DNA of 64,000 bases from Anaeromicropila herbilytica. Its GTDB lineage: Bacteria; Bacillota; Clostridia; Lachnospirales; Lachnospiraceae. Positions 8,504 to 17,838 of this stretch are shown here, piece after piece. A program made the translations under genes and the position numbers. The DNA lies in assembly GCF_016591975.1 (NCBI RefSeq), contig NZ_AP024169.1:2705001-2769000 (forward strand), in the 5' to 3' direction. Positions within the stretch are counted from its first letter, which is position 1; each line of letters starts with the position of its first letter. The notes beneath the pieces were generated by a model. That model ran no database searches. It was not told the origin of the DNA and saw only the letters and a list, made by a program, of their open reading frames with translations.

Positions 8504-8800
8504 AAATATCTTCCTTTCTGTCTTTGTATCCACTTTTTGGATATTGTAATATTTTTACTACACTCAGATGTTTTCACATAAATTTCTATTTAATTTACTT
8601 TGTTCCCAATAATAATAGATTTTCAATTAATATCTGTAACCAAATCACATAATATGTATACATAATTGATGCTGTTTAAGCGCTTAATATTATAATTATT
8701 GTAGTACATCTTAATCCTTAACTGTTGTTTGGAGTGATTTCTGTCCATCAGACCGGAGATACCATCATACTTTTAGATTTCGCCTCACGTTAAACTTTCG
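8504..8800. other. Upstream region of the amidohydrolase gene
   Basis: No gene is supported. The palindrome TTAAGCGCTTAA at 8676-8687 resembles the core of a catabolite-control (cre) site, within TGTTTAAGCGCTTAATA. The terminator of the neighbouring XRE gene begins at 8801. Confidence 0.4.
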
Positions 8801-8832
8801 AAAAAAGCATCCAAGTTCTACCTTGAATGCTT
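8801..8832 (-). terminator. Terminator of the XRE/superoxide-reductase-like gene
   Basis: On the minus strand AAGCATTCAAG and CTTGGATGCTT form an 11-bp stem with one mismatch, followed by TTTTTTCG. It lies 22 bases past the stop codon at 8855. Confidence 0.7.
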
Positions 8833-8854
8833 TGTCTAAACGTCCCTATTCAAT

Positions 8855-9436
8855 TTAAATATTAAATCGATATAAACCATCCTTATTACAATACGCATAG
8901 AAATATCCATGCCCTCTTTTTGCAAATCGACACTCGATATTTTGCTCAGGATATAGTTTGATTAGTTCTGAACGATTCGAGGTCACATAAGCAATGAAGG
9001 AAACATAATGGTCTTTGGCCATTGGGTGTTCCATGTGAACATAATATTCATTGTCTATTACTTCAACTTGAAGTAGATGATCCTTACTGTTATCTTCAAC
9101 TTCTGCAGCTGGAAGCATGATTCCACAACAACTATAGGAACCATTTCCAATGGCTTGAATTACATTTCCACATACTGGACATATATAGAATTGCATTTTC
9201 TTCATATTGGCAGAACGATTCTGATTCTCCGTCACTTCTCCAAGTAGGAGTTCAGCTACGGATACACCTAAAGCCTCTGCTAAGTTACTAATTAAACCAA
9301 TATCAGGTAGTCCTCTATCCGTTTCCCATTTTGACACTGCTTTATCACTTATCTGTAGCTGATCTGCTAACTGTTTTTGAGTAAGACTTTTCTTTTCTCT
9401 TAATTCTTTAATCATTTTTCCTGTAACGTAACTCAT
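8855..9436 (-). CDS. XRE-family regulator fused to a desulfoferrodoxin-like (superoxide reductase) domain (193 aa)
   Basis: Residues 8-65 are a Cro/C1 helix-turn-helix (SLTQKQLADQLQISDKAVSKWE). From residue 80 the protein follows desulfoferrodoxin. C86, C89, C103 and C104 (ICPVCG ... SCCG) form the rubredoxin-like iron site. H120, H137 (EHPM) and H143 (KDHY) match three histidine ligands of the superoxide-reductase centre, and C183 in YCNKDG matches the cysteine ligand. The last histidine ligand (CNxHG) is Asp186 here. So one iron site looks intact and the catalytic one altered, which would suit a redox- or iron-sensing regulator. GGAG 5 bases before ATG 9436 decides the start over an upstream ATG at 9493. 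Function as a sensor is inference. Confidence 0.85.
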   Translation of the reverse strand: MSYVTGKMIKELREKKSLTQKQLADQLQISDKAVSKWETDRGLPDIGLISNLAEALGVSVAELLLGEVTENQNRSANMKKMQFYICPVCGNVIQAIGNGSYSCCGIMLPAAEVEDNSKDHLLQVEVIDNEYYVHMEHPMAKDHYVSFIAYVTSNRSELIKLYPEQNIECRFAKRGHGYFYAYCNKDGLYRFNI

Positions 9437-9560
9437 ATTAACTCCAATCTGTCGCTGACGGCGACGTACACTTTCTCTATTTGATTTAATCATACGCTAC
9501 AATAGAATTTCTTCCAACCTACGCTCAGTAGAGTTGAAACTTTTATTAATCAGCCAATTA

Positions 9561-9602
9561 AGTAATGCTTATGTTATTTGTAAAGATAACATAAGCATTA
9601 CT
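9561..9602 (-). terminator. Perfect 17-bp hairpin after the HXXEE gene
   Basis: AGTAATGCTTATGTTAT at 9561-9577 pairs perfectly with 9586-9602 around an 8-base loop. It stands 14 bases beyond the HXXEE gene's stop on the minus strand. T-rich tails are weak on both strands, so the terminator role is likely but not certain. Confidence 0.6.
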
Positions 9603-9616
9603 TTCTTCTCTAAACA

Positions 9617-10153
9617 TCATTTACTTTCCTTTTCATACCTTACTAGCCACTTATCAAATACATCCATTCCTCTGTGTACGAACACGAGATTAACCACCAT
9701 GATTACAAGGCCCACTACAGAATACAGAATTACCGTATCAAGCATATAGAACATCATAACATACTGTATCATATAGATACAGACAGGCAAGCAGATAACA
9801 CTCGTAACAATAGCTGGAACATATCTTCTTACAATCAATACCTGAACGCAATGTATGATTAGATGTAAAGTAAATGCAATAAATAATCCCACCCATAGGC
9901 TATACCAGTGCGTCATATAAGAAACAACCGTAATCACACTAATTATTATATACTCTTCTGCTACACCTAATGCGAAAGATGCTGTTGTAATACGATCAAA
10001 ATGTGGTAATAACCGTTTTGATAGACTAGGAAATCGCTCACTTAAGTATTCTCTATTCTTTCTAATCCACACTTTCATGAAGATAATTTCTTCAAAATCG
10101 TGGAAGATAAAAAGTATCGGAAATAACCATATCATTATTTGCATATTATACAT
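9617..10153 (-). CDS. HXXEE domain membrane protein (178 aa)
   Basis: The N-terminus reads MYNMQIMIWLFPILFIFHDFEEIIF and carries the H-x-x-E-E motif that names the family. About five hydrophobic helices follow, with paired charged residues at the helix ends. HXXEE proteins are integral membrane proteins suspected of metal-dependent activity; no reaction is established. GGGAG precedes ATG 10153 at 6 bases. The gene begins 17 bases after the stop of the LuxR-type regulator, so the two are probably co-transcribed, which hints that the regulator controls or responds to a membrane function. Confidence 0.8.
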   Translation of the reverse strand: MYNMQIMIWLFPILFIFHDFEEIIFMKVWIRKNREYLSERFPSLSKRLLPHFDRITTASFALGVAEEYIIISVITVVSYMTHWYSLWVGLFIAFTLHLIIHCVQVLIVRRYVPAIVTSVICLPVCIYMIQYVMMFYMLDTVILYSVVGLVIMVVNLVFVHRGMDVFDKWLVRYEKESK

Positions 10154-10170
10154 ACTTGTCTCCCTCTCAA

Positions 10171-12825
10171 TTAATAATTATCCTTCACTTTATTAATGGC
10201 AGCAATTCTATTATTTACACCTAGCTTACTGTATATGTTATTGATATGTGTCTTAACTGTTGCAAGAGATACACAAAGATTCTCAGCAATCTGCATATTC
10301 GTATTGCCTAGTGCCATTTCATTTAGAACATCTTTCTCACGTTCTGTTAATTGATCAAGCACCGCATTACTAGAGTTCCTATCATTTGTTAGTAATTGCT
10401 GATTTTGTAAGCTACCATCTAGAGTGTTATTATCTAGCATGCCACCCTCTACCCTTATTCCATGCTTAAGATCCACATGCAATACCAGTTCCAAGAATTC
10501 ATATTCATCTACTGAGAGCTCCTCTTTTAATTCTTCTTTCATTATCGTACCGATTCGTTCAGTGGTCGCCCGTTCGAACCAGAATGGATGCGCAATTCGA
10601 TTCACTGCTGCATAAGAGATTGCTTCGATGAATAGATTCTTAATCTCTTTTTGATCTCCAGCATTGTCTAGAAGAATCCTTGTTTTTAATAGATCCCCCT
10701 CCACAATTTTTAATTTATTCTGTGTCTTTCTTGCGTTGGCAATCATATCATCAATCAGCTTTATCGCTTTATTCTTGTCACCATCTTCGTATAGAATATT
10801 GGCATATAATAATTCACAATCATTATTCATTACTTTATTCTTATCTGCTTCATATCCTCTAGCAAATGCTATCGCTAGTTCCTTATGATTTCCTCGATAG
10901 ATGGGATATCTTAAAATTCTTGCAGAATAATAGATATTCTGTAATTGATCTGTTCCTAATACTTCTTTGATTAATTGTTCTGTTTTCTGATCATCGCCAA
11001 TGAGATAATAATATTCCGCTAAATTATATTGGAATGCTCGTTCAATACTATTGTTGGAATCATCCTTTAACGATTCTCTTGCTTGTTCAAGTACCTCATA
11101 TGTCTTATCAAGCAATAATTGTCTGATATATACGCCTGCAATTCCTATATAATAAGAACTTGCAAGTGACTTCACCTGATCTATCATGGTCTGCATCTGC
11201 TGATATAGATTGAGAGCCTCTAATAGTTCTCCCATATCTTCATAGATTTGTGCTTTTTCTGAGATGGCAAAGAATCCAATATAGATATTTCCAGTTTTCC
11301 TATATACTTCCTCTGCACAATCTAAATACTTCAGTGCTTCCTGATAATTCGATGCTGCATATAGAAAATAAGCTTCTTTGATTAATAAAAATGCAGTAGT
11401 TACCGAATTTAGTGGTAGTTCACTTATCTGTTTAATGGATAAAATATTGGCACTGTTAAATTCCCATTTATCATTATAGAACATATTGGAGCGCTTAAAT
11501 GCTTCAAATGTCTTATCATCTTTCATATGAAGTTTGATATAATTATATATTTTTTCACATGCTTCTTCGTCCACACTGGCATAATAATAGAAGAAATATT
11601 GATATGCAAAGTCTGTATTTTTCGATATCTCTTCCATCGGAACTTTAATCAAATAAGAAAAAGTAAGTGCTGTCTGTGGCATCTTAAGAATCAATTCCAT
11701 GATTTTCTCATATTCCTGAACACAAAAAAGATGGTACAGACTTTCTTCATAATCTCCCATATCTTGATAGATCTTTGCTGCAAGATTATGCCATTCTTTC
11801 TTCTTGGTATCCTCCATTTTATCATACAGGCCTTTTAAGTATTCAACAAGGATTGCATGATAACGGTAGATTCCTTCTGCTTCATCAATATTGATTACAA
11901 ATAGATTCTTCTGTAGGATAGATTCCATCATAGCGTTAAAATCTAACTCTGGTTGATACTGATTACAGATTGCTTGATTAAAATATCTTAGAATCGATGT
12001 CTCAACGAGGAATTCCTGTTCCTCCTCTGTTAGATATTCGAATATTTCTTTGGTGATATAATCATTCAATACACGGTGCGATGCCTTTAAATTTCCAGTC
12101 ATCTGAAAGGTTCTATCTTTTGCTGCCATCGCAAGAAGTTGAAGTCCCCCAATCCATCCCTCAGACGCTTCAATCATGGAGTGAATCTCATCTTCTTCTT
12201 TGTGTAATTTTAATGTTTGAAGTAAAAATTCTCGACTCTCTTTGTCATTCATACGTATCGTATCTTCATCAAATATTAGAAGTTGATCTTCTATAGCAAG
12301 CGCCCCAAGATAGATCTCTGGAAGTTCTCTTGTGAGTAACACTAAGTGAACACACTCTGGCATGTTCTCAAGAAAAAAGTTAATCGTAGATATTAAGAAT
12401 TCATCCGTTATCACTTGAAAATCATCCAATACCAATACGATATCATGATTGATATTCAATTTATTCACAAACAGAGAGAGAATCTGCCATAGATTCTCTT
12501 TCTGCATATTACTGTCAAAGAATGTTTGAAAATCTGCTTTCGTATCTTCAATATAATCTTTCACTGCTTCTATCACATAATTCCAGAATACAAAACTCTG
12601 ATTGGCATTCTCATCTAATGTAATCCACCTTACATGTTCCAGTTCACTCTCAATTGCAAAGCTTGAAAATAATGTGGTCTTTCCACAGCCTGCTCCAGCT
12701 TTAATAATTGTTACTTTATAATCAAAAAGATTTCTTAATCGTTCATACAAATGATGTCTTACAATATAATTTTTCCTTGGCTGTGGCATTTTCAGTTTCA
12801 CAGATAGGATTGGCATGTTCTCCAT
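10171..12825 (-). CDS. MalT/LuxR-type ATP-dependent transcriptional regulator (884 aa)
   Basis: This is a STAND-class activator. Residues 44-51 (GAGCGKTT) are the Walker A loop, and LVLDDFQ is the Walker B/sensor segment. A long middle region of helical repeats (MalT/TPR-like superhelix) probably binds an inducer. The last ~60 residues are a LuxR helix-turn-helix (LTEREKDVLNEMALGNTNMQ ... SVATVKTHINNIYSKLG-type). Such proteins oligomerise with ATP and ligand before activating transcription. ATG at 12825 is chosen because AGGTGG lies 6 bases upstream. The HXXEE membrane gene directly downstream is the obvious operon partner. The inducer is unknown. Confidence 0.9.
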   Translation of the reverse strand: MENMPILSVKLKMPQPRKNYIVRHHLYERLRNLFDYKVTIIKAGAGCGKTTLFSSFAIESELEHVRWITLDENANQSFVFWNYVIEAVKDYIEDTKADFQTFFDSNMQKENLWQILSLFVNKLNINHDIVLVLDDFQVITDEFLISTINFFLENMPECVHLVLLTRELPEIYLGALAIEDQLLIFDEDTIRMNDKESREFLLQTLKLHKEEDEIHSMIEASEGWIGGLQLLAMAAKDRTFQMTGNLKASHRVLNDYITKEIFEYLTEEEQEFLVETSILRYFNQAICNQYQPELDFNAMMESILQKNLFVINIDEAEGIYRYHAILVEYLKGLYDKMEDTKKKEWHNLAAKIYQDMGDYEESLYHLFCVQEYEKIMELILKMPQTALTFSYLIKVPMEEISKNTDFAYQYFFYYYASVDEEACEKIYNYIKLHMKDDKTFEAFKRSNMFYNDKWEFNSANILSIKQISELPLNSVTTAFLLIKEAYFLYAASNYQEALKYLDCAEEVYRKTGNIYIGFFAISEKAQIYEDMGELLEALNLYQQMQTMIDQVKSLASSYYIGIAGVYIRQLLLDKTYEVLEQARESLKDDSNNSIERAFQYNLAEYYYLIGDDQKTEQLIKEVLGTDQLQNIYYSARILRYPIYRGNHKELAIAFARGYEADKNKVMNNDCELLYANILYEDGDKNKAIKLIDDMIANARKTQNKLKIVEGDLLKTRILLDNAGDQKEIKNLFIEAISYAAVNRIAHPFWFERATTERIGTIMKEELKEELSVDEYEFLELVLHVDLKHGIRVEGGMLDNNTLDGSLQNQQLLTNDRNSSNAVLDQLTEREKDVLNEMALGNTNMQIAENLCVSLATVKTHINNIYSKLGVNNRIAAINKVKDNY

Positions 12826-12902
12826 GTATTTCCACCTCCACACTACATTCTACTTTGTATGCCTACTACAGTCAAGAAAGATTACCCACGATACACACAA
12901 TG

Positions 12903-14606
12903 TCAAGCTTTCCATTCAATTACAGCAAAATTACCACCTGTATGTTCATCAACCTTATTCAACCATTCGATTTCATTGCTTGCTTTAGCTGACAGCAATT
13001 GATTTGTAGTACCAGTACGATAAAGAGAAGAATTGATTACCCACCATTTTGTAGCTATATCAGCTCGTTTTAAATCCTCTTCCAAGCGCATAGCTTCATA
13101 AACTGGAGTAGCTTCTGCGAGTGTTACGATAATTACTTCTGTTTCTTCTTTATTACGCAATCTAGGTAATAATTTTTTTGCTGATTCGGGGATATCGCCC
13201 CCTGAACGTTTCATTTCTTGGTTATAACTCTGTGTAGAATCCAGAAGTAAAAGAGTATGCCCTGTAGGAGCAGTGTCAATTACTACTATCTGATCTTCAG
13301 CCTTTTCAACTATATCTGCAAATGCTCTGAATACAGCTATTTCTTGCGTACATGGTGATCTTAAATCTTCTTCTATATATGCAATATCTTCCTCCGACAT
13401 GTTTTCTCTTGCTTTTGATAACACTTCTTGCTGATACTTCCTCAATTCTTCTTTCTCATCGATATGGCTCATTGTGATTCCATCGGTCTCATTCATAACA
13501 TATTTTAGATGCGCGGCAGGATCTGTAGTTGTCAGATGTACCTTTTTTCCTCTTGATGCCAAACCTAATGCTATAGATGCTGCAATTGTAGTCTTACCAA
13601 CACCACCTTTGCCCATAGTAAAAATTACCTTTTTATTGGTATGATACAGATCATCAATAACAGCCTGTAAATTTGGTATAACATCAGCATTTATTCTTTC
13701 TTCTCTAAGCGTATAATTATCCCTTTCGAGTAACGATCTTACATTCTCTATACCAGTGATATTATAGGCTCTAAGTGGGATGGAATACATCTTCAACTCT
13801 CTGAGTTCTTCTGGAATGTTATTTAATGCTGATTGCTGCTTTTTATACAAGCTTTCGGAAATAATGTCGTCATAAGATGTTAGTATTCCATTTAATATCA
13901 TGACTTGATTTTTCACACCGATTTGTGCAAGTTCTAAAGATGCTCTTGCTGCTTCCTTTAAAGGTGTCACCTCTGGTCTGGATACTAAAAGCAAAGTAGT
14001 ACGTGTTCCATCAGATAAGGTTTCTACCGCGTTTTGATAAATCTCTTTTTTGCTTTCCAAACCTGACAACTGTCCAAGACAAGAAGCACCATGCGTATTT
14101 TCATTGATAAAATTACTCCATGCTGACGGAAGCTGAAGCATTCTTAAGGTGTGTCCTGTTGGTGCAGTATCAAAAATAATATATTCGAACTCCTCTTGAA
14201 GTTCTTTATCCGTTATAAACTTAGAAAACTCATTAAAAGATGCAATCTCAACAGTACAGGAACCTGATAGTTGTTCTTCCATATTTTTTAAAGCTACATC
14301 AGGCAATAACCCTCGATATGGAGCAACGACACTTTCCCTATACTCCGTGGCTGCTTCTATTGGATCTAAGTTAGCAACCACAAGATTTGGAACTTCATGA
14401 ATCGCTACCCCTTTATTATTTAATTCTGTCTGAAATACATCCTGTAGGTTAGATGCAGGATCTGTGCTGATTAACATAACTCGTTTCCCTGAATCAGCAA
14501 GTGATACCGCTGTTGCACAGGCAGTCGAAGTTTTACCAACTCCGCCTTTTCCAGTGAAAAAAAGATATTTTGTAAGCGTAACTTTTTTGATATTAAAGTT
14601 TTCCAT
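12903..14606 (-). CDS. arsA: Arsenite-transporting ATPase ArsA (567 aa)
   Basis: ArsA couples ATP hydrolysis to As(III) extrusion. The two homologous halves are plain: each has a P-loop (FTGKGGVGKTS near residue 17, FTMGKGGVGKTT near 328) and a DTAPTGHTL switch. Cysteines in SGSCTVEIASF, HGASCLGQL and RSPCTQEIAVF match the three metalloid-binding cysteines of the family. It is the last gene of the ars operon and lies 49 bases after arsD. Its AGGAG site is about 15 bases from the ATG, longer than usual, so initiation may be weak. Here its partner pump is Acr3 rather than ArsB. Confidence 0.95.
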   Translation of the reverse strand: MENFNIKKVTLTKYLFFTGKGGVGKTSTACATAVSLADSGKRVMLISTDPASNLQDVFQTELNNKGVAIHEVPNLVVANLDPIEAATEYRESVVAPYRGLLPDVALKNMEEQLSGSCTVEIASFNEFSKFITDKELQEEFEYIIFDTAPTGHTLRMLQLPSAWSNFINENTHGASCLGQLSGLESKKEIYQNAVETLSDGTRTTLLLVSRPEVTPLKEAARASLELAQIGVKNQVMILNGILTSYDDIISESLYKKQQSALNNIPEELRELKMYSIPLRAYNITGIENVRSLLERDNYTLREERINADVIPNLQAVIDDLYHTNKKVIFTMGKGGVGKTTIAASIALGLASRGKKVHLTTTDPAAHLKYVMNETDGITMSHIDEKEELRKYQQEVLSKARENMSEEDIAYIEEDLRSPCTQEIAVFRAFADIVEKAEDQIVVIDTAPTGHTLLLLDSTQSYNQEMKRSGGDIPESAKKLLPRLRNKEETEVIIVTLAEATPVYEAMRLEEDLKRADIATKWWVINSSLYRTGTTNQLLSAKASNEIEWLNKVDEHTGGNFAVIEWKA

Positions 14607-14655
14607 TATTGTTCAGTTTCACTCCTTTGACCAGTATAAAGTACAGTAATTATTA

Positions 14656-15051
14656 TTAACAGCAACCATCTGAGCCAGAGCATCCACAACCGTGTTTTTT
14701 GTTAAACGTGGCTTTTACTGGACTTCGTTTTTCTCCAACATAACTTTTAGGTACATTAAGTAATTTAACAAATTCATCATTGGATGGATATCTTCCAGTT
14801 ATCACAATTTCATCATCTACAACAATAACTGGCAATCCCTCCACTCCACTTTCATTAATATAAGTATTTACTGTTTTATTCGTTACAAATTCCTGTGGAG
14901 CGTTTGTAAGGTTAAAACGATCCACATGCATCCCATTCTTCTCCAATGTGTTTAACACCGTAGAAATTCTTAACAGCTCAGGATCAACTCCAACACCGCA
15001 AAGTCCTGTGGAACAGCACATAGCTGGTTCAAATATCTGCATCTTTTTCAT
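14656..15051 (-). CDS. arsD: Arsenic metallochaperone ArsD (131 aa)
   Basis: ArsD hands As(III) to ArsA and also acts as a weak repressor. The N-terminus MKKMQIFEPAMCCSTGLCG contains the three essential cysteines (CC and C, residues 12, 13 and 18). VIVVDDEIVITGRYPSNDE follows in the thioredoxin-like core. The C-terminus ends in a cysteine-rich GCGCSGSDGCC tail, an extra thiol cluster found in some ArsD proteins. AAGGAG precedes the ATG. The gene lies between acr3 and arsA, the usual arrangement. Confidence 0.95.
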   Translation of the reverse strand: MKKMQIFEPAMCCSTGLCGVGVDPELLRISTVLNTLEKNGMHVDRFNLTNAPQEFVTNKTVNTYINESGVEGLPVIVVDDEIVITGRYPSNDEFVKLLNVPKSYVGEKRSPVKATFNKKHGCGCSGSDGCC

Positions 15052-15068
15052 GATTTTATAATCTCCTT

Positions 15069-16154
15069 CTAATTATTATTTGCAATTCTTGTATCATAAT
15101 ATTTCTTTTTAAAATACAACGCTATATTAACAAGACCTATCATTACCGGAACCTCAATTAATGGTCCAATGACTGCTGTAAATGCAACATCAGAAGCAAT
15201 TCCAAATATTGCAGTACTAACTGCAATTGCTAATTCAAAATTATTACTTCCAGCTGTAAAAGCTATCGTTACTGTCTTATCATATTTAAAACCTAATTTA
15301 TAAGAAATAAAGAAGCTAACAAAGAACATTAGTGCAAAATAAGCTAACATAGGTAATGCAATTATGATTACATCCAATGGATTATTGATAATCTGTTCCC
15401 CTTTTGTAATAAACATAATTACAATTGTGTAAAGTAAAGCAATTAACGCTAATGGAGAAATCTTAGGAATAAATACTTTTTCATACCATTCTTTTGATTT
15501 GAATTTGATTAAAATCACTCTTGTTAATATGCCAGCAGCAAATGGTATTCCTAAATAAATTAAAATACTTTTAGCAATATCAAGCATTGAGACCTGTACC
15601 GTTTGACCTCCCCATGATAGACCTAGAAATTTAGGTAAAAAAGTCACAAAGAAATAGATGTAAAAAGTATAAAATAGTATCTGAAATATTGAGTTAATAC
15701 CTACCAAAGCAGCACAATATTCATTATCACCCTTTGCCAATGAGTTCCATACGATTACCATTGCTATACATGGTGAGATACCAATTATAATTAGTCCAAT
15801 TGCATAATCTGGTTTGCTACCTAGCATTAATACAGCTAATAGGAACATTAAAGTTGGAGCAATGATCCAGTTTAATACTAATGAAAGAAAAAATTCTTTC
15901 TTGTGTCTACTAACATTTCCAATCTCTTCGTATTTTACTTTGGCAAGCGGTGGATACATCATTATTATTAAACCAATTGCTATTGGCCATGAAATTGTTC
16001 CGCTACTAAATTCTCCAAGTGACTTTGCGAGACTAGGAAATACTACGCCCCCAATAATTCCAATACCCATTGCAACAAATATCCATAATGTTAAAAAGCG
16101 ATCAAGAAAAGATAATTTACCTCTCTTTTCTTCTTTAATTTTTACTTCTGTCAT
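15069..16154 (-). CDS. acr3: Arsenite efflux transporter Acr3 (361 aa)
   Basis: The protein has about ten membrane helices and belongs to the Acr3 branch of the bile/arsenite/riboflavin transporter superfamily. FLDRFLTLWIFVAMGIGI opens it. The conserved cysteine lies in GISPCIAMVIVWN, where it takes part in As(III) transport. Later ITKG, TAGSNNFELAIAV and FTAVIGPLIEVPVMI fit the family. It expels arsenite from the cytoplasm using proton motive force, boosted here by ArsA. AGGAGG stands 7 bases before ATG. Spacing to arsD is 17 bases, consistent with one transcript. Confidence 0.95.
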   Translation of the reverse strand: MTEVKIKEEKRGKLSFLDRFLTLWIFVAMGIGIIGGVVFPSLAKSLGEFSSGTISWPIAIGLIIMMYPPLAKVKYEEIGNVSRHKKEFFLSLVLNWIIAPTLMFLLAVLMLGSKPDYAIGLIIIGISPCIAMVIVWNSLAKGDNEYCAALVGINSIFQILFYTFYIYFFVTFLPKFLGLSWGGQTVQVSMLDIAKSILIYLGIPFAAGILTRVILIKFKSKEWYEKVFIPKISPLALIALLYTIVIMFITKGEQIINNPLDVIIIALPMLAYFALMFFVSFFISYKLGFKYDKTVTIAFTAGSNNFELAIAVSTAIFGIASDVAFTAVIGPLIEVPVMIGLVNIALYFKKKYYDTRIANNN

Positions 16155-16176
16155 TCCCTTTTCCTCCTATTTTTTT

Positions 16177-17838
16177 CTAATGGGGATTACATCTGTTACA
16201 ATAATTTTTTGTTTTACTATAATTCTTATGTCCACCTGATAAATTATAGACTTCCTTAAATCCGTTATTAAGTAAGATATTCTGTGCTGCATTTCCGGTT
16301 ACTCCTTTGTTACAGTAAGTAACAGTCATTACATCAGGATTAAGTTGTTTCATCTGTTCCCGCAGTTTGCTATGAGGCATATTTACTGCTGTCTCCACAT
16401 GATCTTTCTCATATTGGGCAACCACTCTCGCATCTACTATCTGTATCTTCTCCTTACGTTCAATCACGTCTGCTAGGTGACCTGCTGTGATTAACTTTCT
16501 TCCCTGATTTATAGCATTATCAAGAATCATTCCTGTATACATAACTGGATCCTTCGTTGTCGAAAATGGTGGAGCGTATGCAAGATCCAAATGAAATAAA
16601 TCTTCTACTTTTGCTTGATAGGTGATTGCTGTGACAAATACATCAATTCGCTTGTCAACGCCTTCCTGCCCTACAATCTGAGTTCCTAAGAGTCTTCCCG
16701 TTTTCCTGTCAGCAATTCCTTTTATAACCATTTCCTTACCGCCCATGTACTCCGGTTTATCAGGTTTTATATTATGACACACTTCCACATCATATCCTTC
16801 TTTTAATGCCGCCTTCTCTGATAATCCAGTTAACGCTACCGCCAATCCAAAAACCTGAAAGATTCCCGTTCCAAGAACTCCACGAAAAGAAAGATTCCCG
16901 CCCGTAATCACATCACCTGCGATTCTTCCTGTCTTATTTGCAGTGGAACCCATGGGACGATACACAGGCTTTCCTGTTATCACATGATACTGCTCGATAC
17001 AATCTCCACAAGCATATATATCTGTAAGATTGGTTTTCATTTTATCATCAACCTTGATTGCTCTTGTCTCCCCAAGCTCCACTCCCATGCTTTCTGCAAG
17101 ATTAGTGTTTGGTTTTACGCCTACGGTAAGAAGAACGAGATCAGCAACAATGGATTCCCCATTTTCAAGAAATACTTTATTTTCTTCTATTTTTACAGCT
17201 GACTGACCTGTATATACCTTAACACCATTTTTCCTTAAATGGTCTTCTACATAAACTGCCATATCTGGGTCAAGTCCCGGCGTGACCTGTGGAAGCCTCT
17301 CCACAAGCGTTACTTCTATCCCTAATCCTTTCAGATTTTCACACACTTCAAGCCCAATAAAGCCCGTTCCTATTATTACAGCATTCTTAGGATGAACGGT
17401 GTTGATATAGGACTTAATTCGATTCATATCACCAATATTTCGTAATGTAAATACACTAGAATTATTCGCACCCTCTATAGGTGGAATTACTGCCGATGCA
17501 CCTGTTGCAAGTATCAGTTTATCAAAACAGTCAGAAAACACCTGCCCATTTATTAAATTCTTAACTTCTAAAGTCTTTGTTTCTACATTCACATTTAAAA
17601 CTTCATGCAAAACTCTAACATCTACATTATATTTACTTTTAAAGAATGCAGGGTCTCTAGGCGTCAGCTTGTCGGCTTCTTCCACTTCTCCTCCGATGTA
17701 ATAAGGCATTCCACAACCAGAATATGAAATAAAACTATCCTTGTCATAGATTACAATTTCAGCGCCTTCATCATTTCTTCGTGCTTTCGCTGCCGCCGAT
17801 GTTCCCGCTGCAACTCCTCCAATTATGATTATTCGCAT
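16177..17838 (-). CDS. CoA-disulfide reductase-like flavoprotein with C-terminal rhodanese domain (553 aa)
   Basis: Residues 1-440 form an FAD/NAD(P)H pyridine-nucleotide disulfide oxidoreductase: FAD loop GGVAAGTSAAAKARR, redox cysteine in SGCGMPYYIGG, NAD(P)H loop VIIGTGFIGLEV, and TNLTDIYACGDC. The last ~90 residues are a rhodanese domain with active-site YCNKGVTG. This is the CoADR-RHD architecture, which reduces CoA disulfides or polysulfides. Between arsR and acr3 it probably maintains thiols or handles arsenic-thiol adducts; that role is inference. Its start overlaps the arsR stop by 10 bases, so translation is coupled. GGAGGG lies within the end of arsR. Confidence 0.9.
   Translation of the reverse strand: MRIIIIGGVAAGTSAAAKARRNDEGAEIVIYDKDSFISYSGCGMPYYIGGEVEEADKLTPRDPAFFKSKYNVDVRVLHEVLNVNVETKTLEVKNLINGQVFSDCFDKLILATGASAVIPPIEGANNSSVFTLRNIGDMNRIKSYINTVHPKNAVIIGTGFIGLEVCENLKGLGIEVTLVERLPQVTPGLDPDMAVYVEDHLRKNGVKVYTGQSAVKIEENKVFLENGESIVADLVLLTVGVKPNTNLAESMGVELGETRAIKVDDKMKTNLTDIYACGDCIEQYHVITGKPVYRPMGSTANKTGRIAGDVITGGNLSFRGVLGTGIFQVFGLAVALTGLSEKAALKEGYDVEVCHNIKPDKPEYMGGKEMVIKGIADRKTGRLLGTQIVGQEGVDKRIDVFVTAITYQAKVEDLFHLDLAYAPPFSTTKDPVMYTGMILDNAINQGRKLITAGHLADVIERKEKIQIVDARVVAQYEKDHVETAVNMPHSKLREQMKQLNPDVMTVTYCNKGVTGNAAQNILLNNGFKEVYNLSGGHKNYSKTKNYCNRCNPH

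Noticed and set aside
11527..11838. 103-codon plus-strand frame inside the MalT/LuxR-type gene
   Set aside because: It lies wholly opposite a long, well-supported coding sequence, and its hydrophobic composition is the usual product of reading such a gene backwards.
15814..16239. 141-codon plus-strand frame opposite acr3
   Set aside because: It is the reverse of membrane-helix codons of Acr3, with no start signal of its own.
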